13,117 nucleotides of DNA from NCBI GenBank assembly GCA_003136915.1, contig PLEB01000384.1, forward strand, positions 1 through 13,117. The letters run 5' to 3'. Shown in pieces: positions 1 through 8,609 of this stretch. The DNA is from Chitinophagaceae bacterium. GTDB taxonomy: Bacteria > Bacteroidota > Bacteroidia > Chitinophagales > Chitinophagaceae. The number at the start of each line of letters is the position of its first letter. Position 1 is the first letter of the stretch. Made by a program: the position numbers and the translations under genes. Under the pieces are notes generated by a model. The model was not told where the DNA came from. It saw nothing but the letters and a program-made list of their open reading frames with translations, and searched no databases.

Positions 1-676
1 GGCCGACCTGGGTACTTATGGAAAAGTTATGGCAGGCGGATTACCCATAGGCGTTATCGCAGGGAAGAAGGAATTTATGAACGCGCTGGATGGGGGAACC
101 TGGAAGTTTGGCGACAATTCCACGCCCGAAGCCGGCGTTACATATTTTGCAGGAACTTTTGTGAGGCACCCGCTGGCTCTTGCGGCGGCAAAAGCGTCAC
201 TTGATTACATGAAGGCCAAAGGTCCGGCCCTACAGGAAGGACTAACGGCGAAGACTAAGCGCATGGCTGATGCGCTCAATCTGATTTGTGAACAGCAGCA
301 TCTGCCTTTATTTATTGCTCAGTTCGGTTCGCTCTGGAAAATAAAATACAAGGAGGAAATGCCTTATGCAGAGCTGCTGTTTACGCTGATGCGGGAAAAG
401 GGTATTCATATCTGGGACGGCTTCCCCTGCTTTCTCACGGAAGCGCACAGTAAGGAAGATGTAAATAAGGTTATTGAAAAATTTGAGGAAAGTGTAGATG
501 AGCTGATCGCAGCAGAATTTCTTCCTTCCAGGGGAAAAGACGAAAATAAAAGCCAGCACAGAGTCCAGGAAAAACCTCCTGTTACCGGTGCAAGACTGGG
601 AAGAGATCAAGATGGAAACCCTGCATGGTTTATCAATGATCCCGCAAGGCCGGGAAAATATATGCAAGTGAATTAA
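1..676 (+). CDS. Hybrid PKS-NRPS protein, C-terminal half of embedded aminotransferase domain (partial, 5' end outside window)
   Basis: The reading frame is open from base 2, so the ATG at 29 is internal; 224 residues are visible. The frame begins with DLGTYGKVMAGGLP, the PLP-lysine region of the GSA-type class III aminotransferases embedded in hybrid PKS-NRPS proteins such as MycA/ItuA. The Schiff-base lysine is the codon at 23-25. AGTFVRHPLALAA follows, also family-typical. Known members of this class transaminate a beta-keto acyl chain on an upstream PKS carrier to a beta-amino acyl chain. The C-terminal tail (GARLGRDQDGNPAWF, then DPARPGKYMQV) is the linker that normally leads directly into a condensation domain. 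Here it ends in TAA at 674-676, 4 nt before the NRPS gene. The upstream KS, AT and ACP domains are inferred and not visible. A free-standing aminotransferase is possible but fits the tail less well. Confidence 0.9.
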   Translation, partial: ADLGTYGKVMAGGLPIGVIAGKKEFMNALDGGTWKFGDNSTPEAGVTYFAGTFVRHPLALAAAKASLDYMKAKGPALQEGLTAKTKRMADALNLICEQQHLPLFIAQFGSLWKIKYKEEMPYAELLFTLMREKGIHIWDGFPCFLTEAHSKEDVNKVIEKFEESVDELIAAEFLPSRGKDENKSQHRVQEKPPVTGARLGRDQDGNPAWFINDPARPGKYMQVN

Positions 677-680
677 AACG

Positions 681-3600
681 ATGAATCCGGACAAGAGCCA
701 TATGACCGAAATAGCCAAGCCGGTGGAATTTGATCCATTCGGTGATCGGGAGATCGTGCGCGTTGCCCCTGCAGTTGAACCCCAGCTGGAGATTTGGGTT
801 TCCTGCGCCATTGGCGGAGCCGATGCCAACCGGTCCTACAATGAGTCGGTTTCTCTGCTCCTGGAGGGTGCATTTGATCAATCCGCCATGGAAAGATCAC
901 TTCAGGATCTTATCCAAAGACATGAAGGTCTGCGATCCGCTTTCAGCGCAGATGGCAGTCAGATATGCATTTATAAGGATGTTCCGCTCAATATGGTTTA
1001 TTCCGATCTTTCATCCAAAAATGATTCGCAGCAAAAACAGTTTATTGATGATTTCAAATCAATTGATGCTTCCACGGCATTTGATCTGCTAAATGGCCCG
1101 CTGTTCCGGTTTGCTTTATTCAAATTGAACGAAAACGAACATTATTTTACCCTCACTGCACACCATATCATTTGTGATGGCTGGTCCGTGGGCATTATGC
1201 TGCAGGATCTGAGCAAATTCTATTCTGGGTACGCTAAAGACAACCCTGTTTCACTTCCTGATGCTTTCCCATTCAGCCAGTATGCCGAGGACCAATGGGC
1301 CTTCTACCAAAGCAAGGCTTATGCGGAAATTGAACTATACTGGGTTGATCAGTATAAGGATCATGTGCCGCAACTGAATATGCCGATTGATTTTCCGCGC
1401 CCAACATTGAGAACTTATAAGAGTCAGCGAGATGATTATTCGCTGGATTCGGAATTGGTCTCAGCTATAAAAAAAATTGGTGCGAAAGCGGGCAGCAGTC
1501 TGGTAACCACGCTGCTTTCGGCTTTTGAAATTTTGCTTTACAGGCTGACAGGTCAGGAGGAGATTGTATTGGGACTTCCTGCTGCCGGACAATCAGCCAG
1601 CGGGCATCATGCGCTTGTTGGGCACTGCGTGCATTTGCTGCCGCTGAGAAGTCATCCCCACGATGACCTTACATTTAATGAGTATATCAAGGAGCGGAAA
1701 AATAAAATTTTTGATGATTACGACCATCAGGAATTTACGTTCGGCAGCTTATTAAAGAAGCTTAATATACCACGCGACCCTTCCCGCGTTCCGCTGGTGC
1801 CCGTTGTGTTTAATATGGATCTTGGCCTGGATGATGGCGTGGCATTTGAAGGTCTAAAACATCAGCTATTTTACAACGCGCGCGCATACGAAAACTTTGA
1901 ATTGTCTTTGAATGCCAGCGGATCCGAGAAATCACTTGTATTGGAGTGGTCTTATAATACGCGCTTGTTCAAGCCCGATACAATCCGGTCCATGATGGAA
2001 GAATTTGAAAAAATTCTCCGTGTTGTTGTAAAGGATCCGGAAATCAGGATAAAGGATATTCCTTCGAAGCAGGCCAAACAGTTTCAAATTCCAACTTCGT
2101 CAGGCGGGTATCCGGAAGATAAAACGATCGTGGATTTATTTTCAGAACAGGCCAGGATTACACCCGACCGGACTGCGATATTATTTGAAAATACGCATTT
2201 AACCTATCGGGAACTGGATGAAATAAGCAATCAGCTGGGCCATTACCTTCAGAAGAAAGGGATGAAAACGGAAACCCTGGTGCCTGTGTGCATTGAACGG
2301 TCAGTGAATTCCCTGGTAGGAATTCTTGGCATCCTGAAAGCCGGTGCTGCATATGTGCCCATTGACCCCGAATACCCGGCTGAGCGGATTTCTTTTATGT
2401 TGGATGATACGGCCGCAAAACTCATTGTTACCAGCCGGAATTGCAGCGATAAAATTCCGCCTTCTGAAAAAAGGGAACTTGTTCTGCTGGAAGATGCCTG
2501 GGATAAAATACTTCAACAGCCCACTACAGCTCCCGCTAAGAGCACAGGTTTTCGTGGATTGGCTTACGTTATCTATACTTCGGGGTCGACCGGCAAACCG
2601 AAAGGAGTTATGATCGAACAACGGAATGTAGTGAGCCTGGTAAAAGCAACAGACTATGTAAAATTAAGCGAGAAAGATGTGTTGTTGTCAACCGGATCTC
2701 CTTCCTTTGATGCAACTACATTCGAATATTGGGGTATGCTGCTGAATGGCGGCCAGTTGGTGATCTGTTCAGAACAAACTTTGTTGAACGCGACGTTGCT
2801 TAAAGAAGAGATTGGCAGGAAGAAGGTTAATATCATGTGGTTTACTTCCAGCTTGCTGAATCAATGGATAGATCTGGACATTGGCATTTTCGAAGGATTG
2901 AAAACAATATTAGCGGGCGGAGAAAAATTGTCTGAGAAACATATTGAAAAGTTAAGGAGTGCCTATCCAGGCCTGGCGATTATCAATGGATACGGCCCTA
3001 CAGAGAATACTACTTTTTCATTGACCTACCCGATAAAAGAAAAGGAAATCTCCCACGCAATTCCGATCGGCCGGCCGCTGAGTAACCGCACAGCCTATGT
3101 GTTGAATCCAAAACAACAGTTATGCGCAACCGGTACCGTGGGCGAACTTTTTGTCGGTGGTGCGGGTGTTGGCCGCGGATATTTAAACCAGCCTGAATTG
3201 ACCTGTCAGAAATTTCTTCCGGATCCATTCAGCAGCGAAAAGGGTGCAAAGATGTACCGAACCGGTGACATGGCCAGGTGCCTTTCCGATGGAAACATTG
3301 AATTCCTTGGCCGGATAGATGATCAGGTGAAAATACGCGGATTCCGTATCGAACTGGGCGAAATTGAACATGTACTGCAGCAGTACCGGGGAATAAAACA
3401 TGCGGTTGTTGTTGCGAAAGAAGATAAGGAAAACGATAAGCGGCTGATCGGATATATAGTTCCGAATGGGGAATTCAATAAGGATGGAATTGTCAGTTTT
3501 CTCCAGTCGAAATTACCGGCCTACATGGTTCCACGGCTGTTCATTGAATTAAATAAAATACCTCTTACGAGCAACGGAAAGCTGGATAAAAAAGCGCTTC

Positions 3601-4763
3601 CCGATCCGGATCTGCTGCCCGGCTACGGTAGGAAAAAGAACAGGGAACCGCAAACAGATGTACAGAAACTTATCGCGGGTATATGGACCGAAGCATTGAA
3701 ATTGAGAAATATCAGCATAGATGATGATTTTTTTGAGTTGGGTGGTCATTCCCTGATTGCCGTTAAGGTGATGAAAAGTATTGAAGAAAAAACCGGCCAA
3801 CGCTTACCTATCACAGCATTATTTGAGGCACCCACCGTAGAAAAATTGAGTTTCATGCTGGATAAGGATGAAAAATCCATATCCTGGAAATCGCTGGTGC
3901 CAATCAAACCCGACGGTAATAAACCTCCTCTTTATATTGTGCATGGCTCGGGCCTGACTGTTTTGGTATTTCATTCGCTTGCGAAGGGATTGGACGTAAA
4001 TCAGCCGGTTTATGGTCTCCAGGCAAGGGGTTTGAATGGAGTTGACGAGCCGTTCGAAACGATGGAAGATATTGCTGCCTATTATATTTCCGAGATACTC
4101 GAACAAAATCCGGATGGACCCTATAATCTCGCGGGATATTCTTTCGGTGGTATTGTTGCTTTTGAGATGGCAAAGCAGCTGGAAGCCATGGGAAAACTGG
4201 TAAATATGCTGGCAATCTTTGATACCTACGCGGATAATTCTGCGCACTTCGACGACTGGCTCATCAAAATGAGTAAGAAGTTCCGCCGGCAGTTCCCGAA
4301 ATTTAAGTTTATCCTGCTTTCATTGGTAAAAAATCCGGGCAAAACCATATCCTATCAGTTAGGGCTGGTGAACTATAAAGTCAACCGTCTGCTGGCTCCC
4401 ACCGGATTGGTTGAAAAACAACTTGATGAAGACGAACATCTGGAGCATTCCGATAAGATCAACCGCAAACACGATATCGCTTTCGAAAAATATAAGATGA
4501 GTCCTTATAATGGAACCATAGATCTGTTCCGGGTGAAAAACAGGATGTATTACCTGGATGATCCAATCTACCTGGGCTGGAAACCATTTGCTTTGCAGGG
4601 GTTGAACATTCATGAGATTTCCGGCGACCACAAAACATTTTTGCTTTACCCCAATGTGCAGGAGCTCGCCCGGCTGCTCAAGGGAATTCTTAATGAACGC
4701 AATCGAGGCAAACAACCCAGGCAGGAATATACAAAACCAGCTCCTGTGCTTAAAGAGATCTGA
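681..4763 (+). CDS. Terminal NRPS module, C-A-PCP-TE, predicted valine-activating
   Basis: A 1360-aa single-module nonribosomal peptide synthetase. The condensation domain (about 25-460) has RHEGLRSAF at 80-88, the catalytic HHIICDG at 161-167 and VGHCVHLLPLR near 313, and resembles C domains that follow PKS/aminotransferase modules. The adenylation domain (about 475-975) has YTSGSTGKPKG at 632-642, YGPTE at 771-775, YRTGD at 859-863 and NGK at 965-967. Aligned by eye to PheA, its ten pocket residues are D677, A678, F681, W720, L744, G746, G770, T778, F779 and K967, giving DAFWLGGTFK. This is one change from the known valine code DAFWIGGTFK. The carrier domain has GGHS with Ser1024. The type I thioesterase (about 1080-1335) has GYSFG with Ser1154, probable Asp1181 and His1317. 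No epimerase is present. The N-terminus (EFDPFGDREIVRVAP) looks like a continuation of the upstream linker. ATG 681 is used; ATG 702 is an alternative. Confidence 0.95.
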   Translation: MNPDKSHMTEIAKPVEFDPFGDREIVRVAPAVEPQLEIWVSCAIGGADANRSYNESVSLLLEGAFDQSAMERSLQDLIQRHEGLRSAFSADGSQICIYKDVPLNMVYSDLSSKNDSQQKQFIDDFKSIDASTAFDLLNGPLFRFALFKLNENEHYFTLTAHHIICDGWSVGIMLQDLSKFYSGYAKDNPVSLPDAFPFSQYAEDQWAFYQSKAYAEIELYWVDQYKDHVPQLNMPIDFPRPTLRTYKSQRDDYSLDSELVSAIKKIGAKAGSSLVTTLLSAFEILLYRLTGQEEIVLGLPAAGQSASGHHALVGHCVHLLPLRSHPHDDLTFNEYIKERKNKIFDDYDHQEFTFGSLLKKLNIPRDPSRVPLVPVVFNMDLGLDDGVAFEGLKHQLFYNARAYENFELSLNASGSEKSLVLEWSYNTRLFKPDTIRSMMEEFEKILRVVVKDPEIRIKDIPSKQAKQFQIPTSSGGYPEDKTIVDLFSEQARITPDRTAILFENTHLTYRELDEISNQLGHYLQKKGMKTETLVPVCIERSVNSLVGILGILKAGAAYVPIDPEYPAERISFMLDDTAAKLIVTSRNCSDKIPPSEKRELVLLEDAWDKILQQPTTAPAKSTGFRGLAYVIYTSGSTGKPKGVMIEQRNVVSLVKATDYVKLSEKDVLLSTGSPSFDATTFEYWGMLLNGGQLVICSEQTLLNATLLKEEIGRKKVNIMWFTSSLLNQWIDLDIGIFEGLKTILAGGEKLSEKHIEKLRSAYPGLAIINGYGPTENTTFSLTYPIKEKEISHAIPIGRPLSNRTAYVLNPKQQLCATGTVGELFVGGAGVGRGYLNQPELTCQKFLPDPFSSEKGAKMYRTGDMARCLSDGNIEFLGRIDDQVKIRGFRIELGEIEHVLQQYRGIKHAVVVAKEDKENDKRLIGYIVPNGEFNKDGIVSFLQSKLPAYMVPRLFIELNKIPLTSNGKLDKKALPDPDLLPGYGRKKNREPQTDVQKLIAGIWTEALKLRNISIDDDFFELGGHSLIAVKVMKSIEEKTGQRLPITALFEAPTVEKLSFMLDKDEKSISWKSLVPIKPDGNKPPLYIVHGSGLTVLVFHSLAKGLDVNQPVYGLQARGLNGVDEPFETMEDIAAYYISEILEQNPDGPYNLAGYSFGGIVAFEMAKQLEAMGKLVNMLAIFDTYADNSAHFDDWLIKMSKKFRRQFPKFKFILLSLVKNPGKTISYQLGLVNYKVNRLLAPTGLVEKQLDEDEHLEHSDKINRKHDIAFEKYKMSPYNGTIDLFRVKNRMYYLDDPIYLGWKPFALQGLNIHEISGDHKTFLLYPNVQELARLLKGILNERNRGKQPRQEYTKPAPVLKEI

Positions 4764-4765
4764 AA

Positions 4766-5485
4766 ATGCCAACCCTGCACTGTTCTTCGCTTGATCTGGT
4801 AAGTTTTATTAAACCCCCTCAGGATATTTTATTGCCGGATAACACGGTTCATCTTTGGAAATTCCCCGTATCAGAAACAGACCCGTCCCTTCTATCCGAT
4901 AAAGAGATGGCGCTCGCCGAACGTTTTCGCCAGGAGTCAGACAGATTGAGATTCACCACAGGAAGGCAGATGCTGCGGATGCTGAGTTCACAATACCTTT
5001 CTATTGATCCCAGGGCGATCGTGGTTTATAGTGAACGGCGTCAAAAACCGGTGATCAGCAATGCGCTTAACCATGCTTTCCATTTCAATATTAGTCATTC
5101 CGGTCAATGGGTTCTGATCGCTTTCGCAGATTCGGAATTGGGTGTTGATATCGAAGAAATAAAAATTTCATTTTCTTTCCAGACTATTGTTCAGGATCAA
5201 TTCAGTGAACCGGAGCGAAATTTTCTTTTGAATTCACCCGATCCATTGATTGCGTTTTATACCTTATGGATAAGAAAAGAAGCTTTGCTAAAAGCCTGGG
5301 GTACCGGACTCAAAGAGGACCTTCGGTTAATTCCCTGCCTCGATGGGGTGCATGAATTGACTCCAACAAATAATTCATGGCGGTTGAACAGCTTTAGAAT
5401 GGAAGACGGATATGAGGCTGCCCTGGCATACGCACACCAAATCCGGACTGTACAATATTTCGATGGAAGCAATCTTATCGTCTAA
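4766..5485 (+). CDS. 4'-phosphopantetheinyl transferase, Sfp/Gsp type
   Basis: A 239-aa enzyme expected to transfer the phosphopantetheine arm of CoA to the conserved serine of carrier domains, converting apo-PCP/ACP to holo form in the cytoplasm. Visible family motifs are FNISHSG at 107-113, GVDIE at 126-130 (Mg-binding Asp128 and Glu130) and WIRKEALLKAWG at 168-179 (Glu172 and the conserved lysines). Length and the two-lobed motif order match Sfp-type rather than the short AcpS-type enzymes. The ATG lies 2 nt after the NRPS stop codon, so translation is probably coupled and the gene belongs to the cluster. The likely client is Ser1024 of the neighbouring module and the carrier domains upstream of the window. 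It could also serve the cell's other carrier proteins; specificity cannot be read from sequence. Confidence 0.95.
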   Translation: MPTLHCSSLDLVSFIKPPQDILLPDNTVHLWKFPVSETDPSLLSDKEMALAERFRQESDRLRFTTGRQMLRMLSSQYLSIDPRAIVVYSERRQKPVISNALNHAFHFNISHSGQWVLIAFADSELGVDIEEIKISFSFQTIVQDQFSEPERNFLLNSPDPLIAFYTLWIRKEALLKAWGTGLKEDLRLIPCLDGVHELTPTNNSWRLNSFRMEDGYEAALAYAHQIRTVQYFDGSNLIV

Positions 5486-5543
5486 GTTTTGACGATCAGT
5501 TTATCACGCAATGCAAAAAAGGGTTTTTCTATGGCCATCCGCA
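5486..5543. terminator. Convergent spacer, possible weak bidirectional terminator
   Basis: The 58 nt between the PPTase and glycosidase stop codons include AAAAA-AGGG-TTTTT (about 5516-5528), flanked by AATGC and GCATT. The A/T stem ends in a T run on both strands, as a bidirectional terminator would, but it lacks a GC-rich core. Termination here is expected from the convergent layout rather than demonstrated. Confidence 0.25.
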
Positions 5544-7208
5544 TTATGACCAATCAAAATTTACTATTCTTCCATTGAGTTTCCAACGGGCAGGTCTTGA
5601 ATTTTTAAGCCAGTCGAGTGGCTCGCCAAGCGGTTGTGAACCTGATGCCATTTCAAAACTTTTCTTAATGTCCATCTTTTGTTCAGCGCCGACGGCTTCC
5701 GGTTGTGCAGAAATAAACAGAGGAGCGCTGCTCTCCGTGAGCAATTGAAGCCATTGTTTATTTTCTCTCCATGGAATGTTGGTAGTGAGGCCAACGCAAT
5801 CGCCATCAGCCGCATAGAACGCATTATGTTGCGAAATGCGGAATCCCAAAGCATTCACGCCCATTTTCACGGTACGCGCCCATTCTTTTCCGCTGGTATC
5901 ATCCCCGATTCGGTTCAGTTCAAACAGACCGGCCGATAAATGACTCATGGAATTGCATCCGATCAGATACATATTTCCACTTGCCTGGCGAATGGTCTGG
6001 TATAATTCAAGTATAATTTCTGCATTGGTTTTTGAGCGGTCGTTAAAATGCCATCCGGAGGAAGTCAGTTCTTCATTCATCTCAAATCCCCAGCGTCCGA
6101 AAAGATCATAGGTGCTGTAATCCTGCTTCACCAGTTCATATCCCCAATTTTTATACAAGCGTATGCTGTTCCCGATACGTTGGAGATTTTCGGGAATCGT
6201 CGGATCTATATAGCGGTTCCTCGGGTTCTTATCTTCCTCACGGATAGGAATAAGCGCAGTGAGTTTGTCGGTCTTATTTGCCAGGAGCGGCCGGGTCCAC
6301 AAACCTGGCCGCATACCAAGCTTTTTAATTTCTGTAGCAACAACTGACATGTCTCCGAATTTGGAATTGGATTTGGTGTAGTCATCACCCCAGCAGCATT
6401 CTTCATTTCCCCTGGAGGATTTAAGTGACCACCCATCATCTATAACTGAAAATGGCGGATTGGAGGAATTCGTTGCTAGAGCGGCCATCAAACTGGTGTG
6501 CCGCAGGATAAGATCTTTTGAGTTATTTCCGTAGGCAAAATACCAGTCGTTGATTCCGTATACCGGCATTTTTGGAAGCAGAGGTTTACTGCACATCATT
6601 TTACAAAAGCGTGCGTCTGTTTGAAATGCCGTTTCCAAGGGTAAACTTTGGGTGCTCAGGATTTCTGCTGCATGAAGTGCGCGGTCACCCAGTACTACGC
6701 CCGATCCGCCGGAATGGGTATCCAGAAAAAGTTCCAGGCCCTGTGGTCCTGCCTGCCAGTAGCAGATACTATTGGCGCCGGTCTTTACACCAAAGGCATA
6801 GGTATCACGGCCATCATGGATGAGCAGGTACCAGGGCGCCTTCCTCTTTGGCAATGCAGTTTGCCAGGCCAGATCCCCATAAGATCTCTCCCAGTGATCT
6901 CCAAGGTATTTTGCATCTGATGTAAAAGCCTGTTTCCAACCGAGTTTTATTTTTTCTATTTCCCTGCCCGGAGCTTTCAGTTGAACGGTCGTACCGTCTG
7001 CCGTCGGGTCCATAATGACAGAAATATTTTGATAAGCCCAGGACGGTCCCGCCCTGCTTAATCGCAACCAATTTTCCGAACTTAATACAGAAACCTCATC
7101 AGGATAAATAAGGGCCTGATAAGATTTTCCTGAATGCGGATTTATTTTCGTGATCAGTAAAGAAGCAGCGGAAATCCCGGAGAGTTGCAAGAACCTTCTT
7201 CTAAGCAT
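5544..7208 (-). CDS. Tat-exported GH36-like (clan GH-D) TIM-barrel glycosidase, alpha-galactosidase-like
   Basis: A 554-aa protein when started at ATG 7208. An in-frame upstream TTG at 7235 would add nine residues, but the ATG puts LRRRFLQLSG directly at the N-terminus, giving a compact twin-arginine signal with a hydrophobic ISAASLL stretch. Export is therefore predicted to the periplasm or beyond. In 563-residue numbering (subtract 9), an N-terminal beta-rich region of about 220 residues precedes a barrel with VIDDGW at 264-269, WTRP at 313-316, KQDYSTYD at 370-377 and IGDD at 443-446. By analogy to GH36/GH31 enzymes, Asp372 is the candidate nucleophile and one of Asp445/446 the candidate acid/base. 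Substrate is not predictable beyond an alpha-linked sugar, probably galactoside. It follows the Nramp-like gene by 57 nt and converges on the PPTase gene. No SusC/SusD pair is in view. Confidence 0.8.
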   Translation of the reverse strand: MLRRRFLQLSGISAASLLITKINPHSGKSYQALIYPDEVSVLSSENWLRLSRAGPSWAYQNISVIMDPTADGTTVQLKAPGREIEKIKLGWKQAFTSDAKYLGDHWERSYGDLAWQTALPKRKAPWYLLIHDGRDTYAFGVKTGANSICYWQAGPQGLELFLDTHSGGSGVVLGDRALHAAEILSTQSLPLETAFQTDARFCKMMCSKPLLPKMPVYGINDWYFAYGNNSKDLILRHTSLMAALATNSSNPPFSVIDDGWSLKSSRGNEECCWGDDYTKSNSKFGDMSVVATEIKKLGMRPGLWTRPLLANKTDKLTALIPIREEDKNPRNRYIDPTIPENLQRIGNSIRLYKNWGYELVKQDYSTYDLFGRWGFEMNEELTSSGWHFNDRSKTNAEIILELYQTIRQASGNMYLIGCNSMSHLSAGLFELNRIGDDTSGKEWARTVKMGVNALGFRISQHNAFYAADGDCVGLTTNIPWRENKQWLQLLTESSAPLFISAQPEAVGAEQKMDIKKSFEMASGSQPLGEPLDWLKNSRPARWKLNGRIVNFDWS

Positions 7209-7265
7209 GAAATAATTTGAATTCAGTTTGTTCAAATACTGAGTATCTCATATTCACCCCTGATC

Positions 7266-8519
7266 TTATTTAAATTGAAAATAGATCAAGGCGATTGCTG
7301 AAATTGTCATCAGTAAAAAAGTGATCGTTCCCAATATATTCGAAAGCCTGCTGTTGGTGTAGTTCTTCATGATCTTCTTATTATTGCAAATATGGAGTAC
7401 CACGGCGATCATCACCGGGGAAGTTATCCCGTACAAAATAGCCGTGTAGAGAAGGGCCTTCATCACACTCATACCTGAAAAATTAATCAACAAGCCCACT
7501 GTCAGGGAAATTATGATGGCTAAGTAAAATCCTTTGGCTTCGTGAAATTTTTTATCCAATCCCTGCTGCCATCCGAATGACTCGGCCAGCATGTAGGAAA
7601 GGGATCCTGCCAGAACCGGAATGGCCAGGAAACCTGTGCCGATCACACCCAGGGCAAAGCAGAAATACGAAAGCTTCCCCGCTAGGGGAGCGAGGGCACC
7701 TGCTGCCTGCTCAACCGTGTCGATCTGATGAATTCCGTTGTCATGCAAAACGATACCTGTGGTGAGTATGATAAATAGCATAACGAGGTTTGAAGCAAAC
7801 ATGCCGGTATTTACGTCCGCTGACATATCGCTGAGAATCCTTTTGTCAACCATTACTGAGCTGACATTGTGATTGACATTTTCAGCCTCCATGGTGGCCT
7901 GCCAGAAAAACAGGTAAGGAGATATGGTGGTTCCTAAAATGGCCACTATCATTTCTACAAAGTCTTTGTTGAGTTTCACATGGGGAATGAGGGCATTCAA
8001 CAGCACATTTTTCCAATCCACGTGCACCAGGAAAGGAACCACCAGGTACAATAGCATGGAAAGGCAAAGCCATTTGAGTATGCCCGCAATTTTCTGATAA
8101 GGAAAATGAACAATGCAGACCATTAATAAAATGGTGAACAAAACGCTGAAAACAGACGCGGGTACTTTCGGAACGAGCAGGTTGCTTACTGCACCCATGC
8201 CCGCAATATCAGAACCGATGTTTAATATGATGGCTGGGATGCTGAAGATCAGCATCAGGTAAAGGATCCCTGGACGATAGAATTTTTTCAGCGTGTTGGT
8301 GAGGCCATGCGTGGTTACAATTCCGATTCTGGCGCACATACCCTGCAGCGAAGCCATGAGGGGAAATGTAAAAATGGCCATCCATAATAGCTGCAAACCA
8401 AATGTAGCGCCGGCCTGCGAATATGTCGCAATGCCCGAGGGATCATCATCACTTGCTCCGGTAATGAGACCGGGCCCCAGAATTTTTAAGTAGCGACGGA
8501 ACCTTTCTTTTAATTTCAC
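7266..8519 (-). CDS. Nramp-family divalent metal transporter, Nramp-related subtype
   Basis: A 417-aa inner-membrane protein with about eleven hydrophobic segments. The helix-1 motif is GASDDDPSGIATYSQAGA, which aligns with the Nramp signature but has DPSG in place of DPGN. The helix-6 region reads GTTISPYLFFWQA, where classical Mn/Fe Nramps have a metal-binding methionine followed by Pro-His. Loss of the Asn and Met ligands is the pattern described for Nramp-related Mg transporters, so the substrate may be Mg2+ or another hard cation rather than Mn/Fe; this is inference. I prefer GTG 8519, which gives MKLKERFRRYLKILGPG and a family-like N-terminus. The longer frame starts at TTG 8561 and adds 14 residues. 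No ATG is available near the N-terminus. It lies downstream of metX on the same strand, 90 nt after its stop with the GTG start. Confidence 0.85.
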   Translation of the reverse strand: MKLKERFRRYLKILGPGLITGASDDDPSGIATYSQAGATFGLQLLWMAIFTFPLMASLQGMCARIGIVTTHGLTNTLKKFYRPGILYLMLIFSIPAIILNIGSDIAGMGAVSNLLVPKVPASVFSVLFTILLMVCIVHFPYQKIAGILKWLCLSMLLYLVVPFLVHVDWKNVLLNALIPHVKLNKDFVEMIVAILGTTISPYLFFWQATMEAENVNHNVSSVMVDKRILSDMSADVNTGMFASNLVMLFIILTTGIVLHDNGIHQIDTVEQAAGALAPLAGKLSYFCFALGVIGTGFLAIPVLAGSLSYMLAESFGWQQGLDKKFHEAKGFYLAIIISLTVGLLINFSGMSVMKALLYTAILYGITSPVMIAVVLHICNNKKIMKNYTNSRLSNILGTITFLLMTISAIALIYFQFK

Positions 8520-8609
8520 GAGGGGAAGGTAAATTAAAAAGGGAAAAGAAACTGGTCGCAATCCCGCTCATACCGAATATACACTGATGAGATTATGGCA
8601 CGCAGGTCT

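Noticed and set aside
668..684. Programmed frameshift joining the AMT and NRPS frames at AATTAAAACG
   Set aside because: The A run is not a canonical slippery heptamer in the reading phase, and the second gene has its own ATG. Re-initiation is simpler.
308..900. Minus-strand ORFs opposite the AMT/NRPS junction (308-829, 633-881, 673-900)
   Set aside because: They are antisense shadows of coding sequence with no recognisable domain.
7209..7235. TTG 7235 as start of the GH36-like protein
   Set aside because: It adds nine polar residues before the twin-arginine motif, while ATG 7208 gives a compact signal peptide.
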